Shown: positions 1 through 11,880 of the stretch, piece after piece
Layout of the letters: every line of letters starts with the position of its first letter
Position numbering within the stretch: position 1 is the stretch's first letter
Program-made: the position numbers and the translations under genes
The notes under the pieces: model-generated
Database searches by the model: none
What the model was told of the DNA's origin: nothing
Seen by the model: the letters and a program-made list of their open reading frames with translations, nothing else
From: Sipunculus nudus
Lineage: Eukaryota; Annelida; Sipuncula; Golfingiida; Sipunculidae
Direction of reading: 5' to 3'
Assembly (NCBI GenBank): GCA_026874595.1
Contig: CM049317.1
Span: 39,460,401-39,524,400 of the forward strand
Length of the DNA: 64,000 nucleotides

Positions 1-444
1 TTCAACATAAGAAACACATGGTCAGGTCACAAAATGTTATTTGCAACAATTTCTTGCTCATTAATACAAAGCAATCATATAAATCAACCATGGCCTATAT
101 TACCTCTTCCTCTTACACTTGATCTCCATTTGATATTATTTTACATTTTAACCTTCAGGGTCAACTTCAGCTGAGCACAGTGACCCATGTGTCCCTTGTT
201 TTAAATATATCTATCAGCATCATTCTCTTTTCAGTTTTGGTCCAAATTGGTTGAACTAGTTCTTCAGAATCATTGCAGACTTATTTTGAAATTTTCTTTT
301 TTCTCTGATTTAGTTATGTTTAATCATATTGATTAACTTGTTGAGCAGCGTTTGTAATATTTGATTTTTGTGATGGGTGCCATATATGGTGACCTAATCT
401 CTGTGAGGTGAAATGGTATTTAAGACAATTTACCATTGTTGCAG
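1..444 (+). other. Upstream intron of the TANC gene
   Basis: AT-rich intron ending in the acceptor at 441-444. It holds a degenerate family A 3' terminus at 168-202 (CAGCTGAGC, then a decayed GACCCATGGGTC hairpin and CCTTGTT). Nothing else is recognised. Confidence 0.5.
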
Positions 445-687
445 GGATCATGAAATCTAGAGTCCCTCCTCCAGTCCCAGCCAGGAAACCCAAAATGCCG
501 GCAGGAATCAAAACCACTGCAGTGCTGCCCTCCAGCAGAGAAAGAAGTCAAAGTCAACCTTTGGAATACAGGGGATTTGTGCAAGAACACCCAAACAGTG
601 GCCTTAAAGTTGGAACTAATCTTGATGCATCAACTGACAGTGGAATTTATCAACCATCAAACACAGTGATGAACAATTCAGAAGAAG
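445..687 (+). CDS. TANC: TANC-like gene, proline-rich N-terminal exon
   Basis: An 81-codon exon between a GCAG acceptor and a GAAGAAG/gtctgt donor, phase 1 at both ends. It begins IMKSRVPPPVPARKPKMP, which contains a PxxPxR-type SH3 ligand (PPVPAR), and continues as a polar, Ser/Asn-rich, probably disordered stretch ending NNSEE. Its final G joins TT of the next exon to give Val and keeps the frame open. The vertebrate TANC N-terminal region before the LGFLLG block is likewise long, low in complexity and proline-containing, but residue-level similarity is not obvious, so the assignment rests mainly on phase, position and coding character. The donor is weaker than consensus. The sequence is non-repetitive, unlike its surroundings. 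Confidence 0.62.
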
Positions 688-789
688 GTCTGTATCACAT
701 AATCATGATGAATGACTAGTTGAAATCACTAGGAGATACCACATTGAAATGGCCTCAATATAGCAGTACCCTTTTCCTACCGGTATTTG

Positions 790-1056
790 TTAGCTCAGCT
801 TACTGTAAGTCATCTGAGTATAGCGATCACCATTTGTCCGTCGTTCGCCAGTCTGTGTGTCTGTCCATCTGTATGTTCACCAAGCACAAATAGTAACCGC
901 TGGACCAGGAATCTTCTAAATTCTAAATGCAGAGAGGTCCATGAAAAATCTCCTTGGAAACCTGAGATTATGTTACCCATATTCTTCAAGCTATGGGGCT
1001 CAGTAGTACCCCCCAGAATAATGGAAAATTTGATACAAAAGCTCAAGTATCTGCAC
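790..1056 (+). repeat. Family A element, 5' part
   Basis: Begins TTAGCTCAGCT, followed by a TTTGTCCGTCG tract, then the family text on cacaaat..taaccgctgg, aaatctccttggaaacctg and accccccagaataat. It is truncated before the family's palindrome region. The same head occurs at 5578, 15805, 17383, 25061, 35897, 47217, 53182 and 62461. Confidence 0.8.
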
Positions 1057-1084
1057 ATATACTGTGGTTGTCTTCTTATTTGTG

Positions 1085-1140
1085 GTGGTTTCAAATTCGC
1101 GATATTCACGGTCGTTCTCTGACCGCGAAATTGAAACCAC
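1085..1140. repeat. Short inverted repeat (hairpin)
   Basis: 17-bp arms, 1085-1101 (GTGGTTTCAAATTCGCG) and 1124-1140 (CGCGAAATTGAAACCAC), pair at 16 of 17 positions around a 22-bp loop. It is not part of families A to C. Confidence 0.75.
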
Positions 1141-2299
1141 GCAGTTTTCAATGCGTTTATACAAGACCATGATCATTAATTTCAGAAGCTGCCGATAGTT
1201 TGTGACAGTTGAGATTTATCTTCAGCTACGTAGTGATGTTTATCAAGCCTGGTGCGTATACAATAAATGATTCAGGGAGAATGAAAGGGCCCATTTAAAA
1301 AAATATTGGTTGGCTTAGATGCAAAAACTGTGACCCTTTGAAAATGCGTGCTAATGCCAGCAGATGCGCCCGGCAGTTTTTCCTGTCCCCTGGCACATGA
1401 CTGGAAAGTGTCAGCCGCGCTGGGCAGTAATATTTAAAAATTACGTGTATGTGTGCCAAGTTAGATGACATCCAGTGCCGCTTAAAATGAATATTGAGTA
1501 GAAGTACTCTTTCACATTGTACCATATTAAGTTATGTTAATGAATAAAATTTGTCACTAAAGTAGTGAACATAGCCGCTAGGGTTGCGCCACCTTGTAAC
1601 TGTGTAAAGGACTAATTATGAAATCATGACTCGCCAACGATGTATGATTTGGCTAGAAGTGATGTGAATTTTGAATAAATTTGAAAAGTCACAGTTCATT
1701 CTGGGGCCAAAGTGCTGTTAAACAGTGGAATATTATGTTTTGCTTCAGATTCTAACTGTTAGAAACTGAATACTGTTCCTTCATCCACCTATATGGAAGT
1801 AATTAGCAACATAAACGAAACTCAAATTAATCTGGGCACATCCCTGCCTTTGATACTGATACAAGGGGGCTCCCTACAGGGGTCCCTTGTTGGTTGAGCA
1901 GGTGATTACGACTCGACTTTTAATTAACAGGAGTAAGATATCCTTATCAAGACAGTTTCCCTAATCAAACTTAATATACAGCTTTGTAGTTACAGGTTGG
2001 TTTCTCGACACACCTTAATCACATGTGAGTTGTTTTTAATAAGCCTGGGTGGGCCCTGAACTTATTAGAGCCAATGGGGTCAATGCTTCCCACAGGCGTC
2101 GAGTCAGCCATCTGTGAATGTTTGAACATGCGATATCCGGACAGAGAAATAGTAGACCTAGAAAATAGTGAAATCACTGCTTAATGAAATAATTTTTGAT
2201 AAAAAAATATACTACTAGACCAATGATAGAGCGCAAAAAAAAAAACTCTGTGAAACTTTTAAAAGTATAAAAACCGCAAAAAAATTCAGCCCGCCGATA
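1141..2299 (+). other. Intron, no recognised feature
   Basis: Non-coding AT-rich sequence with no repeat family or exon that I can support. A-runs occur at 2236-2245 and near 2278-2284. Confidence 0.4.
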
Positions 2300-2404
2300 T
2301 AAAGGCAACCACAGTAATGCATTGATTACCGTGATTCTTTGCATGCATATTGATCATGGAGTGTTCTATCAGTTTATGCAGACTGGTGGTGCCACCTGGA
2401 AATT
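2300..2404 (+). repeat. Family A fragment (palindrome region)
   Basis: Carries the family A text gattctttgcatgcat and ggagtgtt, then ACTGGTGGTGCCACC, a CpG-decayed form of the shared palindrome. It abuts the start of a family C element. Confidence 0.7.
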
Positions 2405-4560
2405 TTTAGCAACCTGTGAACTTGTGCAATGGTGTGGTGTTGTCCATCAGCCAGTTAACCAATACTATCTTGAAAATGCAGGAGTTAGCATCACAAAATT
2501 TTATGCAAAAAATTAGTCATCTAAAAAACTCTATCGGGTGTTGCTTATTTTTTGGCAAACTGCATTTTCTTAGATTTTATAGGGAAAAAGCTAAAAAAAC
2601 TCAAAAAATCTTCTTCGAAATGTTCAGCCAAATTGTCCAATATTTCACAGAAATGATTCCTGGAACAATTTTTCTCAAGTTTGTTCGAATGGTTCCAGTT
2701 CGGTGATTTTTAGCCGAGTTACAGGAAGTTGAACTTAGTCATCTGTCCAAAAAAGCATACTAAAATTATAATCTCAGAACAGCTGGACCTATCATCACCA
2801 AATTATATGCCAATGTCGGTCACATGAGTCATATCTGAAATTGAGGAATTGGTGGCGCCACCTGCATTGGCATTTTTTGTACTGGGGTCATCAAGGCCCG
2901 TATCATACAGAGGGCTACAAAAAACTTCTTCTCTGAAACCATATGGCCAAATTGTTTAATATCACAGAAATGATCCTAGGGTAGTGCTTTCTGAAGTTTG
3001 TTCAAATGGTCTCAGTTCAGTGACTTTTGGAAAGCTGAATTTAGTCATATGCCATAACAGCCCATTTTTACTCAGTGGCTACAAAGATCTTCTCCTCAAA
3101 AACCACTGGGCCAAATTCTTAAATCTCACACATTAATTATCCTTAAATAATGATAATTCAAGTTTGTTCAAATGGTTTGGTTCAGTGCTTTTTTGGCTGA
3201 GTTATGGGAAGCTGAACTTAGCCAGTTTGCTTGCACCAGTTTATCAGCATCTATTACATCATGCCACTAGACATTTAGATTTCAGGTTATCTTTGGTTAA
3301 TATTGACAAGAAAGTTTTTTAAAGCTTTTAAAAAAATTAAATTTATGATTTAAGTTATTCATCATACAAGGCAATGTTACAATCATGGATATTCAGCTCT
3401 CTGTGGCTATATAAGGACAACTGTACATGGATTATAGATTATTGGTATCCCTACTCAACTATGCATCTGTAATAATTTTACATATATTCCTGATTTCTCC
3501 TTTATAAAAAGTCAGCTGAAAAGCTTTTCGTATTGGGAAGATTAATTTCAAAGTTATTTCAAGTAGGGACCACTTTTGTGTACAGATGGCAGCACTTGGT
3601 TTACCATTGGCAGATTGCTTGTGCCTTGATGTTGGCCATTAGCCAAGATGATTTCATCTCTATAAAAAGTTTTGGTACAGTGCCAGGATTGGAAGAAGTG
3701 CAGCAAGGTATAGGTCAAGAGTTCACTCAGTTCAGTTGCTGCATTCTATATATAGCTTTGGCAGACCGTTCACTGCATCAGGTTTGGCACCAAAGTTCAG
3801 CCTGAATCTATTTATAGCTTTGGCAGACTGCCAACTGTGTCAGATTATGCAACAGGTCAAGAGTTCACTCAGTGCAGCCAGGTACAGGTCAAAAGTTCAC
3901 TCAGTCTAGCCAGGTGCAGGTCAAGAGTTCACTTAGTGCAGTAGCTTGAGGCAGCAATTTGTCACAGTTCACTTGGGGGCAACTGCCTTATTCACCTAAG
4001 CCTGGTCAGCCCTGTGCATCAAACTCAAGAAGTTTGATGTATTGGCCTGATATTTAGACCTGTCTATGCATCTTTGATGACTTTCTCATTTACAAGACAG
4101 GTGTTGCCACCTACATTGACTTTTGTACAGTGTATGCGCCTGTTTATTTCTACAGATGAATTTGATTTATCAGCCTGAAATTGGGCATATTTATACATAT
4201 CAGGTAGCTTTAGGGTGTCAAGACTTGTGGCACCACCTACATTAATTTTTGCACAGTGTTTGTCCCTGCTTATTTTGCAGGAGAGGTTTGATATATCAGT
4301 CTGACATTGGGCATATGTATATATCTTTTCATTGTATACAAGACTGGTGGTGTCAGCTAGAATCATTTATTTGTTGTGTGCACCCATGCCAGAATTTGAG
4401 CAGTGATGTTTGTGTAGTTGTTTCTTGTTCAAAGTGTTTAGTACTTGCATTGTTCATATAGATGTTACACATGTTCTTGAAAAGTAATGGTCCAGCATTG
4501 TAGCATTATACCTTGTGTAATCCTATTTGCACAGGTTCGCATTAGGCCTGTGACCTTGTT
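2405..4560 (+). repeat. Family C element, about full length (copy 1)
   Basis: Starts TTTTTAGCAACCTGTGA, a slightly decayed copy of the family C terminus, and ends with CACAGGTTCGC (4530-4540) followed by ATTAGGCCTGTGACCTTGTT. The ends are inverted repeats of each other (GCGAACCTGTG / CACAGGTTCGC). The interior has the exact palindrome GGTGGCGCCACC at 2851-2862 and a 'caggtcaagagttcactcag' tandem region at about 3715-3930. No coding frame is supported. Confidence 0.75.
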
Positions 4561-5061
4561 GTTGAATAAATTAATGCCCTTTTTTTAGGGTGGTTTGCAG
4601 TTTTGTCCTCTGGTGGTACAATCAACAATCATGTTAATGTTGCAGACATCCATTTCACTCTATTTCCCCTTACCACTCAATCCATGCCTCACTTCACCTG
4701 CTTTCAGCTGATTCATGTAGTCGCTTTGAGTTTGACTACCTGTATCAAGTTGTTTCATGCATCTGTGCACATAGCTGAAAAGTAATTTGAAGCTGAAGTT
4801 GTTTATGTCCATACATCTTTAATGGCTTTCTCGTAAATGGTAGCGCCACTTACATTCATTTTCGTGTTCTGTGCACCAATGCCAGTATTTCAGCAGTGAT
4901 GTTTGTGTAATTGGTGCATGCACTCAGGTTCAAATGTTCAGTGCTTGCATTGTACATATACATGTCACATATGTACTTGAAAAGCAACAGTCCAGCATGG
5001 ATGCATTATACTTGATGTATAACCCATAGCACATGTTCACATTAGGCCTATAGGCCTTGTT
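4561..5061 (+). repeat. Family C 3' part, truncated
   Basis: Repeats the 3' portion of family C (cagacatcca, ccactcaatccatgcctcac) and ends with a decayed terminus: CACATGTTCAC, then AGGCCTATAGGCCT hairpin and TGTT. Confidence 0.7.
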
Positions 5062-5353
5062 ATGAATTTTTACGCATTTTTTCTCTATTTTTAAGACCTT
5101 AAAAGATGTGGTCATCTGTTAACAGGTTACAAATCATAACCATTCAACCTAAAATCTTCTTATTTATCATGCGAGGAGGTCCATGCAAAATTTTCTTGGA
5201 AACCTTTAATTAGGTCTCTGTTACCCATATTCTCCAAGCTCTGCTTCAGTTGAATGGGGATACCACCTACAAAATTTGGCATTCTGATGATAAAATTCCT
5301 TTTGCGAATGTCTTCCTAGTCAGCTGAGCATCATGACCCTTGGGTCACTTGTT
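5062..5353 (+). repeat. Family A 3' part
   Basis: Family A text on aggtccatgcaaaa and cttggaaacct, ending in the terminus CAGCTGAGC at 5321-5329, hairpin GACCC/GGGTC and ACTTGTTT. Confidence 0.7.
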
Positions 5354-5577
5354 TGTAACTGCCATGGATTTAAATTTCACAGCAGGTTTACATAAGCATT
5401 TCATTTGTTAAAATCTGGATTTTAAAACCAGTTGATCAACAACTGTAGATTTTATTCCAGTTTTCAAGCACCATGTCAAGTATTGTTAACATCAAGCCTG
5501 TGTTTGCTAGAGGGAGTCATGTAATCCCTTCAATCCTGGCCAGCTCTCTGTGCCTGGTATCTGATAATTTCACATTT
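5354..5577 (+). repeat. Repeat module G
   Basis: Shares text with 21005-21100, 26030-26180 and 28683-28840 (ttaattttcacagcatg, ccagttgatcaacaactgtag). It lies directly between a family A 3' terminus and the next family A head. Confidence 0.6.
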
Positions 5578-6036
5578 TTTAGTTCAGCTGACTGTATGAG
5601 GTATAGGAATGGCACTTTGTCCGTCGTCTGTCCGGCCGTTCGTTAGCAGGGCACAAATCGTAACTGCTGGTTCTAGAAACTTCTAAGTGAACATCCAAGG
5701 AGGTCAATAAAAAATCTCCTTGAAAACCTGAAATTAGGTCACTGAGACCTATTTCCTCCGAGGTATGGGGCTTGAAAATACCCCCCAGAATAATCAAAAA
5801 TATAATACAAAACCTCAAATATCTTGATAATTAATGCATGGATTGTCATGAAATTGCCTTGAATATTGATCATGACTAGTTTTGTCAGTTTTGCGCAACC
5901 TGTATTTTTTCATATTTTTATGAATATTTTTCTATTTTTTTACTATAACATGACAGTTTCTCAGCCGTGATTCCATCTAGGATCCTAAAACCTGGTGTGT
6001 TTATTGATCACAAGTGGATGTCACATAGTAATCACC

Positions 6037-6068
<32 letters not shown>

Positions 6069-7185
6069 ATGTCCAGCCATTTATCCACACAAATTTGTTT
6101 CCAGATGATAACTCCAGGTTGGATTGACATATGGATTTCAAACACGACTTACAAATGGCCCACTACTAAAGAATGAACCTGTATGATTTTTGGGTCATTT
6201 GGTCAAAGGTCAAGGTCACAAGACTCACTTATTAATAAGATTATGGCTGCAATTTAAGCCAAGCTTTGCATCCTAAGCTGGGGAGGGCGGTGGTGTAATG
6301 GTTATAAGGTGCTGGGCTCATGATCGAGGGGACGTGAGTTCGAATCCCGGTCAGACCCCCACCATGCCAAGACCCTTCGGCAAGGTCCCAACTGTAAGTG
6401 TGCCTCTGTCCACCCAGCAGTAGAAACGGGTACTAGTAAATACTGGGAAGGTAACCTGCTATGGACTAGCGTCCCTTCCAGGAGGAGTTTAACTCCTAAG
6501 TCGCTTCACGCTACCGAAACTGGGATAAGCTCCGGCCTGATGAGCAATTAGGCTCGGGGGTAAAATCCCAGCAGACTTTACCTTTTCTTCCCAAACTTTC
6601 CATCTTGCACATTTAGCTGACTTGCCAGTATGGGCAGAGCATAAATGAATTTGGTCCCGAAGTCAAAGGTCAAGGTCACAGTGGCCATCTGTTCACAAAT
6701 TAGTTTCCAGATAGTAATTCCAGTTAAGTTTGACATATTGGTTTCAAACTTAACTTATATATGGCTCACCACTAAAGTAAGAACCATTTCAATTTTTGGG
6801 TCCAACGGTCTAGGTCAAGGTTACAGGACCCATTTCTTTAAAAAGAATGTGTATGCATTTCAAGCCAAACTTTTCATCACTTATGATATTGCTAACCTGC
6901 CAATAGAGGAAGATTCTATTTGATGTGGGGGTCATAGGGTCAAAGGTCAAGGTCACAGGGCCCATCCATTCAAAAATTAGTTTATGGATGATAATTCTGC
7001 TTTGGCTAGACAGATTAGCTTCAAACTTGATCTATTAATGACCCAACACTTAAGTAAGAAACATTTTGATTTTAAGGGTCCTGAAGTCAAAGGTGAAGGT
7101 TACAGGACTGTCATTCTGAAAAATGTCTTCAAAATATCCCTATAGACAAATACAGCTGAGTGTTGAGACCCCTGGGTTCATAGTT
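5578..7185 (+). repeat. Family A long form (A2), split by a SINE
   Basis: Head TTTTTTAGTTCAGCTGACTG; a CTGTCTGTCTG tract near 6040; then tandem 'ggtcaaaggtcaaggtcac' modules; end CAGCTGAG..GACCCCTGGGTTCATAGTTT at about 7153-7185. The 5' GCTCAGCTG and 3' CAGCTGAGC motifs are inverted repeats. A tRNA-derived SINE sits at 6279-6590 inside the 'catcccaaactttcc' text, which resumes beyond it. Confidence 0.75.
6279..6590 (+). mobile_element. tRNA-derived SINE, V-SINE/Meta-like
   Basis: About 310 bp, with RNA polymerase III promoter boxes in a tRNA-like head: A-box region GGTGGTGTAATGG and B-box GAGTTCGAATCCCGG. A body follows with the conserved-looking text ggactagcgtcccttcca, tcctaagtcgcttcacgct and ccgggataagctccgg-like sequence (here aaactgggataagctccgg). 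The body resembles the conserved central domain of V-SINE/Meta-type SINEs such as molluscan RUDI; that identification is from memory. The tail is pyrimidine-rich (ttaccttttcttccc). The insertion into a family A2 copy dates it as younger than that copy. Confidence 0.8.
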
Positions 7186-7225
7186 TGTTTATGAAATGTA
7201 TCCTTTCATATAACACTTAGGCCCA

Positions 7226-9678
7226 TTTTTAGCGAACCTGTGAGCTTATGCAATGGTCCATCATCGTACATCGTGTGTCATGCGTCGTGCATCGTCTGTA
7301 TGTTAACCATAGGTATCTCAAAAACGGCGGGAGCTAGCATCACCAAAGTTTTTGCAAATAATCAGTCATCCAAAAAACTATATCAGATTTTGTTTATAAT
7401 TTTTCTTACTACATTTTCTTAGATTTTATAGGGGAAAAACTAAAAAAGCTTTAAAAATCTTCTTCTCTGAAATTGTCCAGCCAAATTGTCCAATATTTCA
7501 CAGAAATGATCCCTGGAATCATCTCTATCAAGTTTGTTTGAATGATTCCAGTTGGGAGATTTTTGGCCGAGTTACAGGAGGTTGAACTTAGTCATCTGTC
7601 CGAAAAAGCACACTAAATTTAAAATCTCAGAAACGGCTAGAGCTATAATCACCAAATTTTATACCAATGTTTGTCACATATGTCATATCTGATTTTGAGG
7701 TAATGGTGGCGCCACCTACATTGATGTGTTTTTAACAAGCGAAAATGTAATTTTAAACTCTTCTAGCTTATACACTGATTTATGATGAAACTGTTAAGCT
7801 GATTGGTTTAAACTTTACAAGAATTATTCTATGGTAGGGTTCTGCCAGTTTTATAAGAATAGATTGGGTAAATACAGTTTTAAAAAAGCATTGTAGCCAA
7901 TTGAAAAAGGCTTTCTGTATTTGAAAACAGATTTGACAACATTCTGAGTTTCAGCAGCCAAGTCCAGAGGTGACTCAGTACAAACAGGTGGGGTCCAGAC
8001 ATCACCATGGCCACTGACCTGGGTCTGGGGTGGTGTCTAGACAATGTGTCTAGATGTCTAGACACAGCGTCTAGACGTCTAGACAATGTTTAGATGCAGA
8101 ATTCCCAGATTATTGGAACTATATCTTTCAACTGTTTGAAAAAACTTGGTTTGCATTTTAAGCGAATCGGGTTTATCATCAGGTCAAATGTGAACTACTG
8201 CGCCCTCATTTTTGGTTGACCTCTGACCTTTCCACGCTGCCAAGTGTCCATTTGTGCGTCTGTTTCAACACATAAACCCGCATATCTCGGGAACCGTTTG
8301 ACTGATCAGGCTAAACATTTTGCACAAATGTAGCCCTTTGATAGCTTTATAACACACTAAAAATTGTGGCGCCACCTACAGCCATTTTGCAAAGCGTCCA
8401 TCTGTTCATCTGCCTTGGGATAAAATCACTTATATCTCAGCAGTGGTTTGACTTATCCACCTGAAATTTTGCAGGTTTATACATCCTGGACAGCTTTCTC
8501 GATTTTATGACAGATGGCGCCACCTACATTCAGGTTTACTCTGTGGACATCCAAGCTCATATCTCGGGAACCGTTTGACCGATTGGGCCAAATTTTTGCA
8601 TGTGTATAGATCTTACATAGCTCTTCATCATAGGCAAAACTGGTGGCACCACCTGTTATTATTTATGCACAGTGTCCATCTGTTTATCTGCCTTGGGATA
8701 AAATCACTCATATCTCAGCAGTGGTTTGACTTATCCACCTGAAATTTTGCAGGTATATACATCCTGGACAGCTTTCTTGATTTTATGAAAGGTGGCGCCA
8801 CCTACATTCAGGTTTACTCTGCAGACATCCAAGCTCATATCTCAGGAACCGTTTGACCGATTGGGCCAAAATTTTGCATGTGTATAGATCTCACATAGCT
8901 CTTCATCATAAGCAAAACTGGTGGCCCATCCTGCAACCATTTATGCACAGTGTCTATCTGTTCATCTGCCTTGGGATAAAATCACTCATATCTCAGCAGT
9001 GGTTTGACTTATCCACCTGAAATTTTGCAGGTTTATACATCATTGACAGCTTTCTCGATTTTTATGACAGGTGGCACCACCTACATTCAGGTTTACTCTG
9101 CAAACATCCAAGCTCATATCTCGGGAACCGTTTGACCGATTGGGCCAAAATTTTGCTTGTGAAGATGTCACATAGCTCTTCATCATAAGCAAAACTGGAG
9201 GCGCGCCACCTGCAACCACTTATGAACACCATCTGTTTATCTGCTTTGGGATAAAATTACTCATATCTCAGCAGTGGTTTGACTTATCCACCTGAAATGA
9301 TGCAGGTTTATACATCCTGGACAATTTTCTCGATTTTATGACAGGTGGCACCACCTACATTCACGTTTAAGCTGCAGACATCCATGCTAATATGCAACAC
9401 ACCTCACTCTATTCCCCTTGCCACTTAATCCATGCCTCATTTCACCCGTCCAACTCTGATTTCTGCGGATACACATAGTCCCTTGTGGACTACCCATATT
9501 CTAGTTTTAAAATGTCCTAGTCTAAAACTTGCAGGTCCAAAATGTCCATTTTGCTGAAATCATAATGACTAAGGTAGATTTGCAGGACTTAAAAGGATCA
9601 ATATTAAATTTTAAAAATAAACCTCCATTCATACTCCTGAACTTTGCACAGGTTTGCATTAGGCCTGTAGACCTTGTT
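7226..9678 (+). repeat. Family C element, full length (copy 2)
   Basis: 5' end TTTTTAGCGAACCTGTGAGC, with GCGAACCTGTG at 7232-7242. 3' end CACAGGTTTGC at 9647-9657, then a hairpin AGGCCTGTAGACCT and TGTT. The single mismatch between the termini is C-to-T at a CpG. The interior holds the palindrome GGTGGCGCCACC at 7703-7714 and 8791-8802. About 3.5 copies of a 279-bp tandem module lie at 8380-9370 (tgccttgggataaaatcac at about 8411, 8690, 8969 and 9241). A 'gtctagacgtctagac' palindromic run lies at 8036-8090. Confidence 0.85.
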
Positions 9679-10292
9679 CCTTATTGCATTATTAAATGGT
9701 TTCAGGCCTCAGGTTTTGTATATTACACAATGCAATTGCAATTTAAACCAAACTGGCTTGTCTTAACATGCTTATTAAATTTTTGTTTGTGCTCATTTGA
9801 AATTTTCACAGCATTTTCTTTCAGTTGATAAAGTAATGTTTATTATTATACTGAGGCTCATGTACATTATTCTTTAATTTACAGGGTTTCATTTCCTCTT
9901 AGCTTTTCAAATGCTTATATATATGAAAACCAAAAAAAAGTATAATTTGCATTTGCTAAAATTTTCAAAAATTCAGCTGAGCGACATGACCCATGGGTAC
10001 CTTGTTAAATTTCCTACAAATGAATGGCTTTTTAAATTATTCTGATAGAATGGTGTGTTGATTGATTATATTTCAGTTCCATGGTGACAGCACATGGTTC
10101 GAATGATCAATGCAAAATGTTCACAGGTGAGCATTGGATCCTTGGGTCCTTGTTTGATGGCACTTTGACAGTGATTGAACAGGACAGTATTATATTTTTT
10201 ATTGCTTCAAAATGCAAGTGTGTACATTGGATAGTCTTAATGTTATGAGAAAATATAGAAGAATTTGCAGATGTTTTTGTTTTGTTTGATAG
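9679..10292 (+). other. Intron with a family A 3' terminus
   Basis: A family A terminus (CAGCTGAGC, hairpin GACCCATGGGT, CCTTGTT) lies at 9974-10006 and a similar decayed terminus at about 10123-10152. The 3' end provides the acceptor TTTGATAG of the next exon. Confidence 0.5.
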
Positions 10293-10805
10293 TTGAAGAA
10301 TCGCCAGTACACACAGAGCCACCTCCCCCTGACGTAGCTCAGACGGACCTCATCACCAGATTTGGATACTTGCTGGGGGATAGAGGCAGCATGGCTCCTC
10401 CAATACCCAAAAACTCCCCATATCAGCATGGCCTGAGTTGCTCATATAATGGACATCCAATGTTGACATCAGCATTCGGTGATATACACAATAAGCAACT
10501 AGCATACCAGTTTGCATACAGGGGTCAACATGGACATTTACTGAGACAAGGAACCAGTGAAGTACAATTCCGTCAGGTACTGCCACATGCAATGTCTCTT
10601 GGTGATAGTCAGTATTTGAGACAGTCCTGGGATGGATATTATCAGAACACTGAGTCATTAAAACAGAGAGGGACACTGGTCACACATCAAGTAACAGTGG
10701 AACACAACCCGCTGCAGCCACCCTCATCAGTGTCCACAGCAGTTACAAAAGGGGATAACTCTGACAATACAGGGACATGTGATAGCCCCATGTCCACCCT
10801 GACAG
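10293..10805 (+). CDS. TANC: TANC-like gene, exon with the conserved RFGYLLG block
   Basis: A 171-codon exon, phase 1 to phase 1, between acceptor TTTGATAG and donor GACAG/gtagga. The early segment EPPPPDVAQTDLITRFGYLL corresponds to the vertebrate TANC block of the type LMTRLGFLLGEK, the best N-terminal landmark of the family (recalled, not searched). The rest is Gln/His/Ser-rich and probably disordered, ending SPMSTLT, like the vertebrate 'SPCSTLT' stretch. An upstream AG at 10269-10270 gives a wrong phase (0), so the 10291-10292 AG is preferred. The block is non-repetitive and higher in GC than the flanking introns. Confidence 0.9.
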
Positions 10806-10879
10806 GTAGGAAAACAAGTCATCAGTTAATTCATAAACATTGGTCACTGTAACATTTCAGTAAAGAAGTAAAACAGAAT

Positions 10880-11880
10880 TACCCTAAGAAAAATGAATAT
10901 GAAAACTATTGACATTAAGGACTTTCTAAAAGGCTTGAAATGAAAAAGTGCAATATGGCTGCCAGGCTTCAATGTTGAATTGCCTTTCAAAGGGATTATC
11001 TTAAAAACGTTCAAACAGTTGCCATAAAATTTTATCTGAAGATTGATTCCTTTAAGAGCATTTGTGTTGCCAAAATAAGTGTTTCAGAAAATCCAAAACT
11101 GCCAGGCAGCTATGTTAGCCTTCCCTAAGGGCATAGTATCCCAAGTGCCATTCAAGCCATTGCTCCGACCTTCTAAAATCATGATTCGTTTCAATGGAAA
11201 AAATGTGTTTGACCGAAGAGGAATTCAGTATAACCACCTTCATTTTGCATTATTTCAAGAACTATATTCAAGCATTTGCCATCAGGTTTCCGCAAAAGAC
11301 AGGTCCTTTTAAAGGATGGTTATCAGATAGTGATCAGAGATTTTCTTTCATTTGCATTGTCTGAAAAACTGTGTGAGTCATTGCAAATAAATTTGATATT
11401 GTGATCCCTACAGGATGTGTGCTGCAAAATTTCTGACCCCTCAAAAATTCTGAATGGCTGCCAGAAATTTTAAATGGTGATTGGTCCATACATAACAGTG
11501 TGTGTAATCGAATTTCAAACCCCTAAACATTCTGTATGGCTGCTAGGCAGTGATCTTATATTTCTTTTTACAACCTTTTTCTCAAGAACAGTTCGATCCA
11601 TTGCTCTAAAATTGATATGGTGATATTCCTTGTGGAAGCCTGTATATAAACATAAGTGCAAACAAATTTGTTCCCACTGCAGTCAATCAAATTATATACA
11701 TTTATGAACTGAAATATTTCAGAAAGATTCATTACTAGTACTCTGGTAATTATGCCCTTCATCGTAGCCTGTTGAAAATGTAATTGAATTGTACTATTGC
11801 AAGTTTGAAATTTCTGATGTTTCTCAAGGATAGCACCAAATATTACCATTATATGGCTCACAAGTTACCTTGAAACATTG
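10880..11880 (+). repeat. Repeat family E (diverged)
   Basis: Recurring 'atggctgccaggc' motifs with 'ttcaaa..ccattgctc' text at about 10965, 11100, 11455 and 11540. A related 'aatggccaccaggc' text occurs inside the long family A copies near 37790 and 49130. Old and diverged. Confidence 0.45.

Noticed and set aside
787-1151. Overlapping open frames of about 110 codons on both strands
   Set aside because: They lie across a family A head and a hairpin; the reading is repeat text found broken in other copies.
6285-6360. A functional tRNA gene
   Set aside because: The tRNA-like A and B boxes are followed by a SINE body and no convincing cloverleaf 3' half; it is the head of a SINE.
10077-10126. 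Exon-like segment between TATATTTCAG and CACAG/gtgagc, reading SMVTAHGSNDQCKMFT
   Set aside because: Its length (50 nt) and required phases (2 to 1) cannot fit between the phase-1 exons at 687 and 10293, and the apparent donor region is a decayed repeat terminus (ggtgagcattggatccttggg).
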